From contig CM017572.1 in NCBI GenBank assembly GCA_007844125.1, positions 40,263,420 through 40,327,419 of the forward strand: 64,000 nucleotides of DNA. The letters run 5' to 3'. The notes beneath the pieces were generated by a model. The model made no database searches, was not told the DNA's origin, and saw only the letters and a program-made list of their open reading frames with translations. Below, in pieces: positions 36,264-47,374 of this stretch (position 1 is its first letter; every line of letters starts with the position of its first letter). The position numbers and the translations under genes were made by a program. Origin of the DNA: Sinonovacula constricta. Lineage: Eukaryota > Mollusca > Bivalvia > Cardiida > Solecurtidae.

Positions 36264-36703
36264 TGTAACGCAGGCCGGCGCTCCCCAACGGTCACCCATC
36301 CGTACACCGACCACGGTAACCGTTGCTTAACCGCGCAAATCGGGAAGCCGCTTAAACCACGTCGCTAAAGAGTTAACCCAGCAGCGAGGCTGGTTTGAAG
36401 CGCTTATATTTCTACCCCTGCGGTCGTTACATTACTCCCCCCTCCGAGAAGTCTCGTCCCGAGACTTGGCCTGGAAAGTTCCGTGGGCACGCAACTCCAG
36501 TCCGGCAGTTGACTATCCCACCGCTGCCACCAAATGTAACGCAGGCCAGGCGCTCCCCAACGGTCACCCATCCGTACACCGACCACGGTAACCGTTGCTT
36601 AACCGCGCAAATTGGGAAGCCGCTTAAACCACGTCGCTAAAGAGTTAACCCAGCAGCGAGGCTGGTTTGAAGCGCTTATATTTCTACGCCTGCGGTCGTT
36701 ACA
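36264..36703 (-). mobile_element. miniature LTR retroelement (TRIM-like), 440 bp
   Basis: Two direct repeats, 36264-36431 (168 bases) and 36535-36703 (169 bases), differ by two substitutions and one indel. Each begins TGTAACG and ends CGTTACA, the inverted ends of an LTR. On the minus strand the 103-base interior begins TTTGGTGGCAGCGGTGGGA, which looks like a tRNA primer-binding site (TGG start). It ends in the purine tract GGAGGGGGGAG just before the second repeat. ACAG flanks the element on both sides, a 4-base target duplication. It has no coding capacity, so it would need proteins from an autonomous partner. It lies in the copy A intron. Confidence 0.88.
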
Positions 36704-36872
36704 ACAGCTTCAATCTTCAAAGTCGCCGGAAAAAAATGAATCACAAATATTAGCATAATACACACCCCTCTCTTTAATTGCCGATTATTTAAAAACAAAA
36801 CAAAAAAAACGTTTGACAACTGTGTAGTTCAGCTGATCAAGCATAGTGGCATTGGTGTGAGAAACATATTAT

Positions 36873-37292
36873 GTAGTCTGGTTCCCAGCGTACTGTCCTA
36901 CGCAATAGTACGTCTGGCTGATGCTAACAATGGCGGCCTCCGCTGTATTGGAAAATAACACGGTAATGTTTGGTGTTATAACCTTTGCAAGTGTGCCAAG
37001 AAGTTAAGACTCTATAATTAAGTATTGTAAAGACATTATTGTAAAAAAACAACATCGACACTATTCTACTAACAAATTTCTAGAAACAGGTAATGTACCA
37101 TTTAAAATTACTTATTGTAATCGCTTATATGAACTAAGTTATGATCATAATAAAAACATCTTTCGAATGGCACAACGATAAATTATAACTCGTGCTTCGC
37201 TAAATGTGTCTGTAAACTTACATTGGCGGTCGCCATTTTCAGCCTGTGCCTGACCCGATAACTTAGTGAAAGGGGAAGGAACTCCAGACTAC
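36873..37292. mobile_element. MITE-like element, 420 bp
   Basis: The left end GTAGTCTGG and right end CCAGACTAC are inverted repeats. A looser inverted similarity continues inward (GGCTGATGCTAACAATGGCG versus the complement of CGCCATTTTCAGCC). ATATTAT occurs on both sides (36866-36872 and 37293-37299), a 7-base target duplication. No transposase is encoded. Confidence 0.6.
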
Positions 37293-37389
37293 ATATTATG
37301 TTACAAATAATTTATGTATATGTATGATATAACCTGGTTTCTCTCAATATGTGTTTAAAAGAAATATACCTGAACAAGAAAGATACGAC

Positions 37390-38170
37390 GTTGGTATGGC
37401 ACTTACTTACACTTTATCGTGTTTATGTTTTTATAGAAAATAAATTTCTAGTAACATAGGACACCAAACTATTTTCACCCCTGTCGCTCGCTCCATCTGC
37501 GCCTAATAATTCTTACATAACAGACACTGAAATTTACGAACCAGTTAGACAGTGCGGGAGTGAACAATCTGCTTTGTAGCATATGGCAGAGATTACATGA
37601 CTGTAGGATCAAGTGACATTTTATGCACTATACACACTAATATTGTAGAACTGATATAGAATTGTTTACGACTTAAAAAACAATTTATCCTCATAGGACG
37701 TTTTATAGAACCACTACGGTATATGATGTTTGTTTATTGGGTTTATCGTCCAACCAACAGTATTTCAGTTATCTGGAGACGGTGTCCACTTGAAGCAGAT
37801 ATAGTGCTGCCTTTACTGTGTATAGCATGCCGTGAACACCTTGCATGATACCACACCCAGTTACATTATCCTGACACCGGGCCAACCAGTCGTGGAACTA
37901 CCCTTATATTTGCTTGAGCGTTAGCAAGGGAGCTATACCACTACCATTTTAACGACTTTGGTATGTCGCGGCCCGGGATCGAACCCGGGTCTTCCGCACC
38001 TGGAGCCGACGTTCTACCGATTGCGCTACCAGGTCCACTACAGTATATGATACTATTAAGAATTTCTACTGATGCCAGTCCCTCTGATATTCATTCGGGA
38101 CCAGCCTTGCTTCAGCAGTTGTAAGTAGGACAAAAAATGCGGTTAGACAGCTACGCCGAATAAAAAATAA
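37390..38170 (+). repeat. dispersed repeat R3, copy 2, carrying a SINE
   Basis: Collinear with 9955-10430 on both sides of the SINE at 37728-38036. It lies in the copy A intron. Confidence 0.7.
37728..38036 (-). mobile_element. SINE family 1, minus copy inside R3
   Basis: The insert is flanked by ACTACGGTATATGAT (37713-37727) and ACTACAGTATATGAT (38037-38051), a 15-base target duplication with one change. The tRNA-like 5' end GGACCTGGTAGCGCAATCGG is at the right. The homologous R3 copy at about 10270 shows the site without the insert. Confidence 0.9.
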
Positions 38171-38653
38171 AACTATGAAGTTTAAATCCTAACAAGACTT
38201 GCACGCCCAAGAATATTCTACCAAAGTGTTTGTGCAAAAAAGTGCGATGAAAGTGCAGTCTGTCCAAACAAGGTAACAATATATGTTGTTATACTCATCA
38301 AATTTCCATTGTGCAATACGATTCACGGGCCTTTTGTTCGGTTTTTCTTAGTGTTTGCTTTTTTTGTTTGGATAAGTAGTAGATTTTAGAATCAGGACGC
38401 CACATGAAAAAATAACAATAAAATAATATTTTTTCTTAAATAGATAGATGATTATTGTTATAATAGGATCACTTATTTTTGAAGATGGTATCCAACGGTA
38501 TGCTTTATCAAACTAAAATGAAAACAACCCCACAATGTTATTCTGATTTGAGGAATTTTGGGATAAGTTATGCGTAAACTCATGCTTTAGTCTAAATAAG
38601 GACGATGTTGGAAACTACCATAATTAAAGAGAGAAGAAATTGTGAAATATTTG

Positions 38654-38850
38654 CTCTAAGTGTTCATTTTTTCCAAATCTATAAAAAAGCAAGATCTGGA
38701 GTTCGGCTAAAAATAGATACCGACGTCAGATCGGATTACCCAGAGGATAATATATTGAGTTCAAATGTAAGCGGTTTTCTCGTGGTTTTCTTAGTTTAAA
38801 ATTTGTTAACTGCGCAACGTGGCTCAGATAAAAATACCTGTTTGTAATGA
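38654..38850 (+). repeat. dispersed repeat R1, copy 3
   Basis: Matches 12846-13025 in order: TGTTCATTTTTTCCAA, ATACCGACGTCAGATCGGAT, GTGGTTTTCTTAGTTTAAAA and CGTGGCTCAGATA. It contains an extra 20-odd bases between the GACGTC block and the TTTTC block. Confidence 0.55.
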
Positions 38851-39061
38851 CGAGAGGGGTGTTATATACCTCTTTTCTCATATATGTAGGACAAAAATAA
38901 ACAGAATTTCGTAGGATCTTTTCGTCGGTAACAATAAATAATAAGACTGGTTGAGAAAGAAAAATGCTGTTTTAAACTTTCGGATGCCATCTTTAACATA
39001 CAGTCGTTCTCGACGACCCAATAAGCGGAAGGGATTGTCAATATCCCCAAAACTTGTCTAC

Positions 39062-39600
39062 CTGCAGCAATGTCCCTCCGTAAAGTTCTGCCATTGTTTT
39101 TCATCTCTATCTTTCGGTTCGTCACCTAATATAGATAAATCAAACGTCCTCTGTAGACGTGGAAATCGTTCCTTCTTTAGAACTGGCAAATAGCAGTATT
39201 TCTTCGCAATTGCAAGCAGGGTAATAAGCCGAAAGATATTGTTTCCAAGGCGACCAGTCGCGTCAATTATCCTCATAAGATGGCGTTGTTGATACACTTG
39301 GCTGCAGTTGTCTAATGTCGTATCACCAGGAGTTTTATTGTTCTGTTTGGCCAACACGAGTGAGTGATTCAATGCTGGAGGAAGCGGGTAGATGTACTGC
39401 GCGATTTGACTTCCTTGTAACGTCATATTCTCTGCAGTCCGATTGTTCATCAGTGAAAATATGTTTTTAAGGGGCGGAGCAGCACTGTGTATGCGTTTAG
39501 TTACTTTTTCTTGCTTGATCCAAAACAGTATCGTCGGGCAGATGGTCAAGAGGGATAAAATCGCAAGATGTCTAGCGAACCTTTTCACATTAGTCACCAT
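39062..39600 (-). CDS. copy A exon 1 (anchor, stem, start of catalytic domain)
   Basis: 539 bases, 179 codons plus two. The ATG at 39600 follows CTTTTCAGCC, so a splice acceptor abuts it and the 5' untranslated exon lies upstream. Hydrophobic residues about 9-28 form a signal anchor. DATGRLGNNIFRLITLLAIA fits the first catalytic helix of GT11 enzymes. The exon ends HCC before donor AG|GTAGAC. Confidence 0.88.
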
Positions 39601-40505
39601 GGCTGAAAAGACAGGATTTTTGTTTTAAATGGAGGTTAACTGTTACAACCGCCTGTGTCTACGATCTGCATCTGTTTGATAATCAAGCGCACTCACAAAC
39701 ACAACTCGCTACGAAATCACATGGTTGTTTACTTCCCGGGAGCCTTCAGAAGTGATACATTTGTATGGGGATAAAGTGGTTCGTATTAACATGACCGCCA
39801 CGACTGACCTGTCAAATAGTTTAAGTTTCCACTAAGCACGGATTAAAACATACATTAATGAAAAGAAACAAATCTGGAAACCTTATTGATTATGTTTATT
39901 TAAATGCGATAAACGTAGCTCGAAATATGATGAAATTTTGTGTATATCACACTGCATTTTATGTTTTGAAATTGTTGATATCTCAGAAATTTTAAACAAA
40001 TCATAGAATTGAACTGTTACTGTTTAAATGTTTTTAGAAATAAACTGTATTTGTATACTAGTAAAGTGATACGCATAGTTAAAGGTATTATTAAAATTTA
40101 TCTTTATCTTTAGTGCATAATTATTATTAATTATAATTGATTTCATATTTTCATTCTTCAATAAGGTTTTATTTTCCTCATAACTTCAGATCAACTTATA
40201 TTTACTCTCCGCTTTTTAAGTTCATTTTGATATATTTTATCAATTGTTCACAGTTGTTGTAGACTGCAGCAGGCCGAGGGTCACACAATAAAACTGTTAG
40301 AATAGATTTTCTAGTACTGGTTGAAGTTAATGTATTAGATATGTAATCAATCTCACGAATATTCTTGTAATGTCGGCATTTAACGTTTTACTATGTCACA
40401 TGTTCGATCATTTACGTCCAACTCTCGGTCTTCCGAGAATAAAATCACCCGATTTTAGTTTTCCAGTTTTATCCAATGAAATCTTGTCAATTTCTTCACT
40501 CCAAA

Positions 40506-40578
40506 ATGGCGACAAGGAATCGCGGTCAGCGAGGAAGATTCGTCAAAGAAGCAAAATATAAAGCAAAGAAAGAAAGAA
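40506..40578 (+). other. possible small first exon, 24 codons
   Basis: An ATG opens MATRNRGQRGRF followed by a lysine-rich stretch and ends at the donor A|GTGAGT at 40579. The short arginine-glycine opening is like that of some transposon-derived proteins. In copy B the same site (about 56187) reads TTG instead of ATG and the frame is broken. I could not find a second exon, so this is weak. Confidence 0.2.
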
Positions 40579-41882
40579 GTGAGTTTTTCACATGTTTTTG
40601 GAGTATTTTTATGTAGAAAAATATCCTCTAATAAAAATGTGAAAACAAATGACATTACTGTGTTTTCTTTATATTTTCTTCACCCAAAAGATTATTTAAA
40701 TGTCAGATTTGAGGACGTCCATCTAGTACATAAAAATTAGCAAATTAAGTTAGCTGAGGTGAAAAGTTGTTAAAATTTGGAACTATATCTAGAATACAAT
40801 GCTGAATAATGTGATATATCTTTTGTCAGGATTCAATTTAGTCACTATTACAAATCTAATACCTTAACACTTTACTAGTTGAAAACATTGAAGATTGATT
40901 TTTCGGGCTCAGTTTTGTCTGGCCTTATTGATCTTTTACAATACAAATGTTGACTTAACTGCCAAAAACATAAAATTAAGAGATATATATTTTCGAGATT
41001 ATATTTTGCAGCATCACACTCCATCACCGACTTGTTAAAAAATGAAAGTGACCCCAACAGCTCGATATTTTTTTTTTTTTTTTCAAAAATTGATAATGTT
41101 TGTCTGATCTTTTTTTTACGTACGACTTGGTCAGTTGTGCGTACATAAAAGACAGAGAGAATCACACGACCCGCATTTGACACGTATTAACGTATTGAAA
41201 TATCTGTGCCAATAACGAGCCAGTGACAGACATGAGTGGATATCCCCTCTGAATTGTACCTAAATGCAAGCAGGTCCTTTCATTTGAATTACTTGGTTTT
41301 ATGCTTGTGCTCTTTGGAGTGTATTTGGACTATTCTGCCTTTCTTGTCATACCAAATTTAACGCCATCAACAAACACTTCCAATTTCTTGTTTACGAAAA
41401 TATCATTATAAGTATTTAAATGAATTTAAAGCTTATATTTATGCAAAAGTAAGAACTTTCACTGTTTGTAATTGCATCAACTACAAAACCCCACATAATA
41501 AAAAAGGCGATAAAGCCGTCAAATTTCAATTACAAAACCTACCTGATGTTTAGACTAATACCTTGGATATTATCGAACATGAAATACATCTTCCATTTCA
41601 CCATAAGCAGATCATTAGCTCATCATTATGACATCCAGACATACATTTTTTATTGTCTTACATTCCCTGGATTCACTGTTGTTCAGCAAAGGTGTTATCA
41701 ATAAAACCAGATATAAAAATAACAGAGCTTTAACCTCTGACTTCCTGACGGGTTTCTCAAATGCAATCAATAAAGAATCCCAATTTATTTGTTTAAAAAA
41801 CGTTCAAGCGATGATCTTTTTGTTGATAAGTTATGACGAAAGTAGTGACGTCATTGAAAAATAATGCCAATATAGCGTTTCC

Positions 41883-41885
<3 letters not shown>

Positions 41886-41930
<45 letters not shown>

Positions 41931-41977
41931 GAGAGAGAAAGAGAGAGATAGAGACAGAGACAGAGAGACAGAGAGAC

Positions 41978-42048
<71 letters not shown>

Positions 42049-42056
42049 TACAGCAA

Positions 42057-42091
<35 letters not shown>

Positions 42092-42092
42092 A
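41886..42092 (+). repeat. (GA)n then (GACA)n microsatellite
   Basis: About 95 bases of GA-rich repeat followed by about 100 bases of GACA. The corresponding site in copy B (57535-57650) has GATA and GA instead. Confidence 0.95.
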
Positions 42093-43059
42093 ATAATATA
42101 CACCTTACAATCCTTATAGGATAAATTAAATGACAACATAGTTTACATGCAAGGGGACCACAACATTACACAATTGTGATCATTAATAAAAATATATATG
42201 ACAAAGCATTGCAACATATATCAACATTTGAAAAGAGGTATTCGCATACAAGCCGAACGTAATAGTAAGTGAGGATTACAAATCGTCTTCAGAAAACTGG
42301 AATCTTCCAATGTCTGCCAAAGGTTTCTTAAAGCTTATTACCACCTATTCCTTCAAGGCAACAGCACATCGTTTTATAGACATAACACGCATGGTTACAC
42401 AGCTGAGTTTGTTCTTCCAGAAAGAAGACACTGACATTGCCGTGCTTCAAACCCAGAGTACAAAGATAGTGTTGTCCAAAAGGATGCATGAATGAAGAGA
42501 AATGAGAAGAGACGCTTTTTCTGAAGTTGTATTAACCTAACAGGTCATTATTAGTATGAAGAGCCTATGAGCATTCTTTGTACGTGAATATTGTTTGTAC
42601 GGCTTTGTTAACCTAACATTTATGCAACTCATTTACTACTGTAAAATCCCGCTTTAGTAATTACATTCCCGATCGTGTATTAAGATTTTTTTATTTCCAA
42701 ATCTACCTAAAGACTACTGTCTAATTACTAGTCATTTCTTTTTTTGAAACATTTTTTTATTTTTTGTATTATTGTAAATATTTCTTATATCAGTTTTCTA
42801 TGTAATTTCTTTGTAATGTTGCAAAAAGTCATCTTTCTGAACAATTTCAATATAAGAATATTGTCAGAGTAAGATATTAAAACTACCGATTGTGTTCACA
42901 TTTTTACTCTACTTAAGGCTTCACATTTTCTGTATAAGTAAAAACCACAATAGACGCATACAGAGATAGAAGATAGTTCACAAATGCTTTGTTCTGATTT
43001 TTTTAATAAAACATTTGCCATGATTATTCCCTGTTGTATTGTTTGTTACGAGTAGTCCC

Positions 43060-43085
43060 AAGAGTTGCGCCCCCCCCCCCCCCTT
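43060..43085 (+). repeat. poly(C) tract
   Basis: A C run next to a GCCCTGAAATACATTTAG block that also occurs in copy B at about 58543. Confidence 0.8.
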
Positions 43086-43519
43086 CCCGCCCTGAAATAC
43101 ATTTAGTTTGAAAATGATGTCGTTAAAGTAATGACTGCAATGACTACAGTCATACCATTTCACCTCAATGTTCAAGCATTGGACACTACAGTGCCTGCGG
43201 CGCTTTGAGTCATATAAAGAACATAAACAACTTTGTCTTGTGTTTGTGCAAGTCTTGTGATTTTGAAAATTTTAATATGTATTCTAAAACGCATACCCCC
43301 CTTGTTATAATTTCGTTTTTAAAGTTGACCGCGTTACGTTAAGTACAGTATATAAAAAATACAACCAAATCTTCAAAGATCATTTAAGATACAGACATGG
43401 CGATATAAGTTATTTTTTACGAAAACCTAACACAGGCTTTTGTATTTGCCTCATATGTATTTCGACACAAGATAGAGAGACAGACTAAGACAAAAACAGA
43501 GTTAAAGATACATAGAAGG

Positions 43520-43524
<5 letters not shown>

Positions 43525-43612
<88 letters not shown>
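43525..43612 (+). repeat. (GA)n microsatellite
   Basis: An almost pure GA run, matched in copy B at 58979-59060. Confidence 0.95.
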
Positions 43613-46147
43613 CAAACAAAATAAGCGAGATTTTTTTTTACAACTATGGGTCTTATAACACACACGATGAGCAAAATATTTAAAATATGAACCTGTCACA
43701 AATACAATCAATGTTCAGAGACCTGCAATGAGTCTGAACAATATGCTTTTCAAATTGAGAGGACCTCTGAATAAGCTTTTGTGCAAGCCGTCATAGAAAA
43801 TTGTCATTGTGACCCTGTGGAATAGGTTCGTGTTCAGTAGGACAGGTCAGGTTGCATAAACAGTACAGTTGGGTCACATGCGTTGTGGTAAGCATGAAAG
43901 TATTAGAACGTGTCCATCTTGAGTGCATATTTTAATAACCAGATTTCCAAAGCAAATAACGACTTGTGTTGAGGTCAATATCTAGTTTTAAGGACCTGGG
44001 TACTCTGATAGTGACTGAGGATCCAAAACTATATATTCACCGAAACATATGTCTTTACTTTTTATGTCACAAAACCTAATAATTTACGATATCATTTTTA
44101 TATTTAGACAACTAGTCATTAGCGCTTCTTATTTTAACATAAAACTTTCACATATGTCGATCCAACTCGCCAGCGTTCATTTTCTCGGTCTGTTCTCACA
44201 TTTTCCCTTGACAGATAATAACAAAAAAACATATATAAACAAATTTCTTACAAGCTGTCGGACAGGTATTCAGTTCATATGATCTTACATTTAAATTCAA
44301 TCAATCATTCTTATATTTTCCTTTTTTAAAACATGAATTCAATTACCAACAGAAACAGAATACATTTTGCTGATTTTATTGACATTTGCAACTTTGTAGA
44401 ATTAGCGTCTACAAATACGTTACACATAATTAAGACTCATTAACGCCACTGACAATGAACATATTTATGTTAAAGAAATAGATTTTATGAAAGTATTTTA
44501 ATATTTAATTATGACATGGTGTAATGAAATGAGTATGGACGGCTACAAACACAAGCCAAACAGTGTCAATTCAATATTAAATGTCTGTTTAAGCAATTTA
44601 ATGTATCAATCTAATAATATTTAAATGGAAGATCAATCAATTAAAAACAAAAGGTTTACCTGGTGGAGATGTATTTAGTATCAATGTCTGAAAACACGTT
44701 TGCTTATCCCCTGCGGATTAACCGATACCTCTTTTAATTCTTCCGTATGCGTTTAACACTAATTCAAAATCAATCTACCTTATGTAACATTACTGAAATC
44801 AAAGCGCTCGAAACACGGTGTTAGTTTTGTCCTGTAAGCGATTACAGATGTCCAAACAATGGTAAAATTTCATGGTATATCAAATGTACAACATATAAAT
44901 GATTGGAAAGCAGGCAAATCTTCAACTACAAATAAACACCTCTTCTAAAATATAGATTCTACAGTGGGGCAACATTTACACCCGAGTCATTAACATCCGA
45001 TCATAGAAAATATTGTCGTAAACATTCAATACATTCAATATGATTTTACATTTTAACGTAAGTTAGGTCTAAAAATAAATCCTCAAACATTCGACGACAA
45101 ATGATTCGATCAAAATATGTTTGAATTTACCTAGTACCTATTACACTCCTATGATCGGTATCTAAAAAGTGAAGTTAACACATTCTAGCAGTTGTATTAT
45201 ATATTATTTATTATATATTTTTTGGTCACTTACCATTGTGTTCACCACCATTATATTTTTGTCATATTTTTGTTTTTATGTTCTTTTTATTTAAATTAAT
45301 TTAAACGTATTACCTGTTATTAAAGTATTTATTTTTCGATTTTTAATTGTAATTGTACAAAACGTAGATCTACGCATTGAGTTATGTAACGACCACAACT
45401 ACCACAACAATCACCATCCCCACTATCTCAATCAACACTAACACGAATCGCACATACTTCATTAATTTTGTCTCAGTTTCCATGTATAAAGTATTTTACA
45501 CTGTTCTGTTTTCTACACCTTTTATGTTATGCTCTCCATAATCTGGAGGTAATACAATATATCTTTCTGTAAGGTACCGTCTTCTCCCTCGTACAAGTAA
45601 ATTAGGGGATGTATATATCATTGTCGATAGATTTGTCTTTTTGAATCAATTTCCTTGGCAGTGAAGCTGTTTTCGATGTATAAACACTATACAGAATCCA
45701 TTACCCTGTCTAAATGTCGATAACAATATAAGAACAAAAGCAATTATAAATTAAAGGATCGACGTTTTCGGCAACCGAGTAATTTTGGTTCGGCCCCGAA
45801 ATGTCATGTCGAATATTTTATCATGAAGCTATGTTAAGAGTTAATTTCTACTCTTGGAAATTTAGGCCCTTTCTACATTCCGAACTTTACGGAAAAATGC
45901 GAACCGTACTAAAGAATTCAAATTGATAGCTCCACTATTGGTTAGTTCCTATTCACTAGCAAATTTAAAGAAACTGAAAACTGCTCGCTAATGTCATTGG
46001 TATCTTTCCTTTCTTGAAATAAAAGAATTAATGTCTCCCGAATCACAATGTTAAGCATTTTCTTAGAATATCTATTTTTTAAAAAAACATTGATGCGACG
46101 AAATGCGATCATTATAGCAAAGTTCAGCTATTTTAGCGCAGAAAACT

Positions 46148-46285
46148 GGGAAACCTCGTGACCACTTACTTTTTTACATCACATTATATCATCAGCCGGA
46201 TCATCTGCTTTGACATCGATGTCTATTTTTGGCAAAAAATCCCCATAGGGTTTAATTATAGATTTGGGAAAACAACATTTAGAGC
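46148..46285 (-). repeat. dispersed repeat R1, copy 4 (fragment)
   Basis: On the minus strand it contains AAATCTATAATTAAA, AAAAATAGACATCGATGTCA and GTAAGTGGTCACGAGG, matching 12846-13000. The right third of R1 is absent. Confidence 0.45.
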
Positions 46286-46849
46286 GAATTACTTCACAGG
46301 TTGTACTATTTAACAATTGAGGCAGTGGTCAGAATCAATTTTAGTCAAACTAACATACGACTATTTCCAAATTCTCCTAAACAGAGGTAAAATCCCATTC
46401 CGAATCCACATTAAAAGACGCCCAAATTTAATTTTTGTCAGTTATTGGCATTCATGGTGTACTTTACAGCGATACCGCACAAAAACGTTCTATAAATAGA
46501 TAAGACTCGGCAGCATGTCAAAACCTTTATCCTGCACATTTTAAAATTTCTCTATATGTTGCAATACTAACAGCGCTTTGTCATATTTCCTTAAATGAAT
46601 TACTGCAAGGCGCACAATAAAGTTGAGAAGAAAGGTTTCCTAGAAAATATTTTGTTACAATATCAAAGCTAATAAGTGTTTGTTATTGTTATGACAATGC
46701 ATTACGTAAAAGAAAATGTGTAATTCAGTTTTGTTTTGTTCTTGTTGGGTCAGGTAGATGCTAGAAGCAGGATAGGCAGATATCAATATGTACAACTGTG
46801 GATATATATTCAAGGTTCGAGATAGCTCAAGTCAGCTCTGATAATCTTA

Positions 46850-46995
46850 ACAGGAAAGCATTCGCCCGTCCCAGGACTCAAACCAAAGTGACGAAGGGTC
46901 AAGGAGTTCTTGAACAGGGGCCCTTCTATCGAGATACCTATCGGCGATCCAGACATCTCGCCTTACACATTGTGCATTATGCCACAACGAGATAC
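46850..46995 (-). mobile_element. tRNA-like SINE remnant (family 5)
   Basis: CAGGACTCAAACC is a decayed B-box in reverse. The paired copy at 63170-63315 keeps CAGGACTCGAACC. The block ending CTCGCCTTACACA could be the head. It was present before the duplication. Confidence 0.4.
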
Positions 46996-47214
46996 TTTAC
47001 ATATATAATAATTCCAACAGCTCTTTCGGAGCAATACATATAAACAATATGAAATAAATGACACTAGTATTGTAACATAAACCTCTTATGTATAGGGGAC
47101 GATAGTGTAGCAGTCAATTACAGGATGTCGCAGGTGTTCTGTGAGCCACGAAGAAAAGAAACAAGTATTCCGTTTTTTTACAGATAAGCTTGTAACAATA
47201 ATGTGTACTTGCAA

Positions 47215-47345
47215 TTATAACAAGAGCACCGCAAGGCGGAGCAAAATACGCCCGTCAATAGGGCAATTTTGAAACAAACAGCTGTGCACTCTTGTGCAAT
47301 GCAGTATGGAAAAGGGGTTGGACTGCACTCTGGGTTATTGCAAGA
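47215..47345 (+). repeat. dispersed repeat with CACCGCAAGGCGGAGCAAAA
   Basis: Contains AAGAGCACCGCAAGGCGG followed by GCAAAATACGCCCGTC, then TTGCACTCTTGTGC-type imperfect palindromes. It is also at 63535-63660. The style matches common mollusc repeats, but I cannot name it. Confidence 0.4.
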
Positions 47346-47374
47346 AAGACTGAAATTAAAGTAGAATAACATAA

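Larger units (their letters stand above)
35365..39600 (-). pseudogene. GT11 fucosyltransferase-like gene, copy A (frameshift in exon 2)
   Basis: The family transfers L-fucose from GDP-fucose to galactose on glycans in the Golgi (galactoside alpha-1,2-fucosyltransferase type). Two exons span 3092 bases of intron. Exon 1 encodes a type II anchor near residues 9-28, a stem with NRT and NMT glycosylation sites, and GRLGN at 116-120. Exon 2 holds the GDP-fucose motif VHVRRGD, VASDDMNW and the C-terminal SYGYLAAWFSGG. The total would be near 380 residues, normal for the family. Splice phases match across the intron, joining the family's CC-aromatic motif. However, exon 2 has one extra A in the run at 35858-35860, absent from copy B, which throws the reading frame off before VHVRRGD. 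It is either a recent pseudogene or an assembly error. The family call is secure; functional status is not. Confidence 0.85.

Noticed and set aside
41793..42139. SVCLSVCLSV and SLSLSLSL frames, and similar ones at 34459, 43417, 57400 and 58871
   Set aside because: Translations of GA, GACA, GATA and CT microsatellites.
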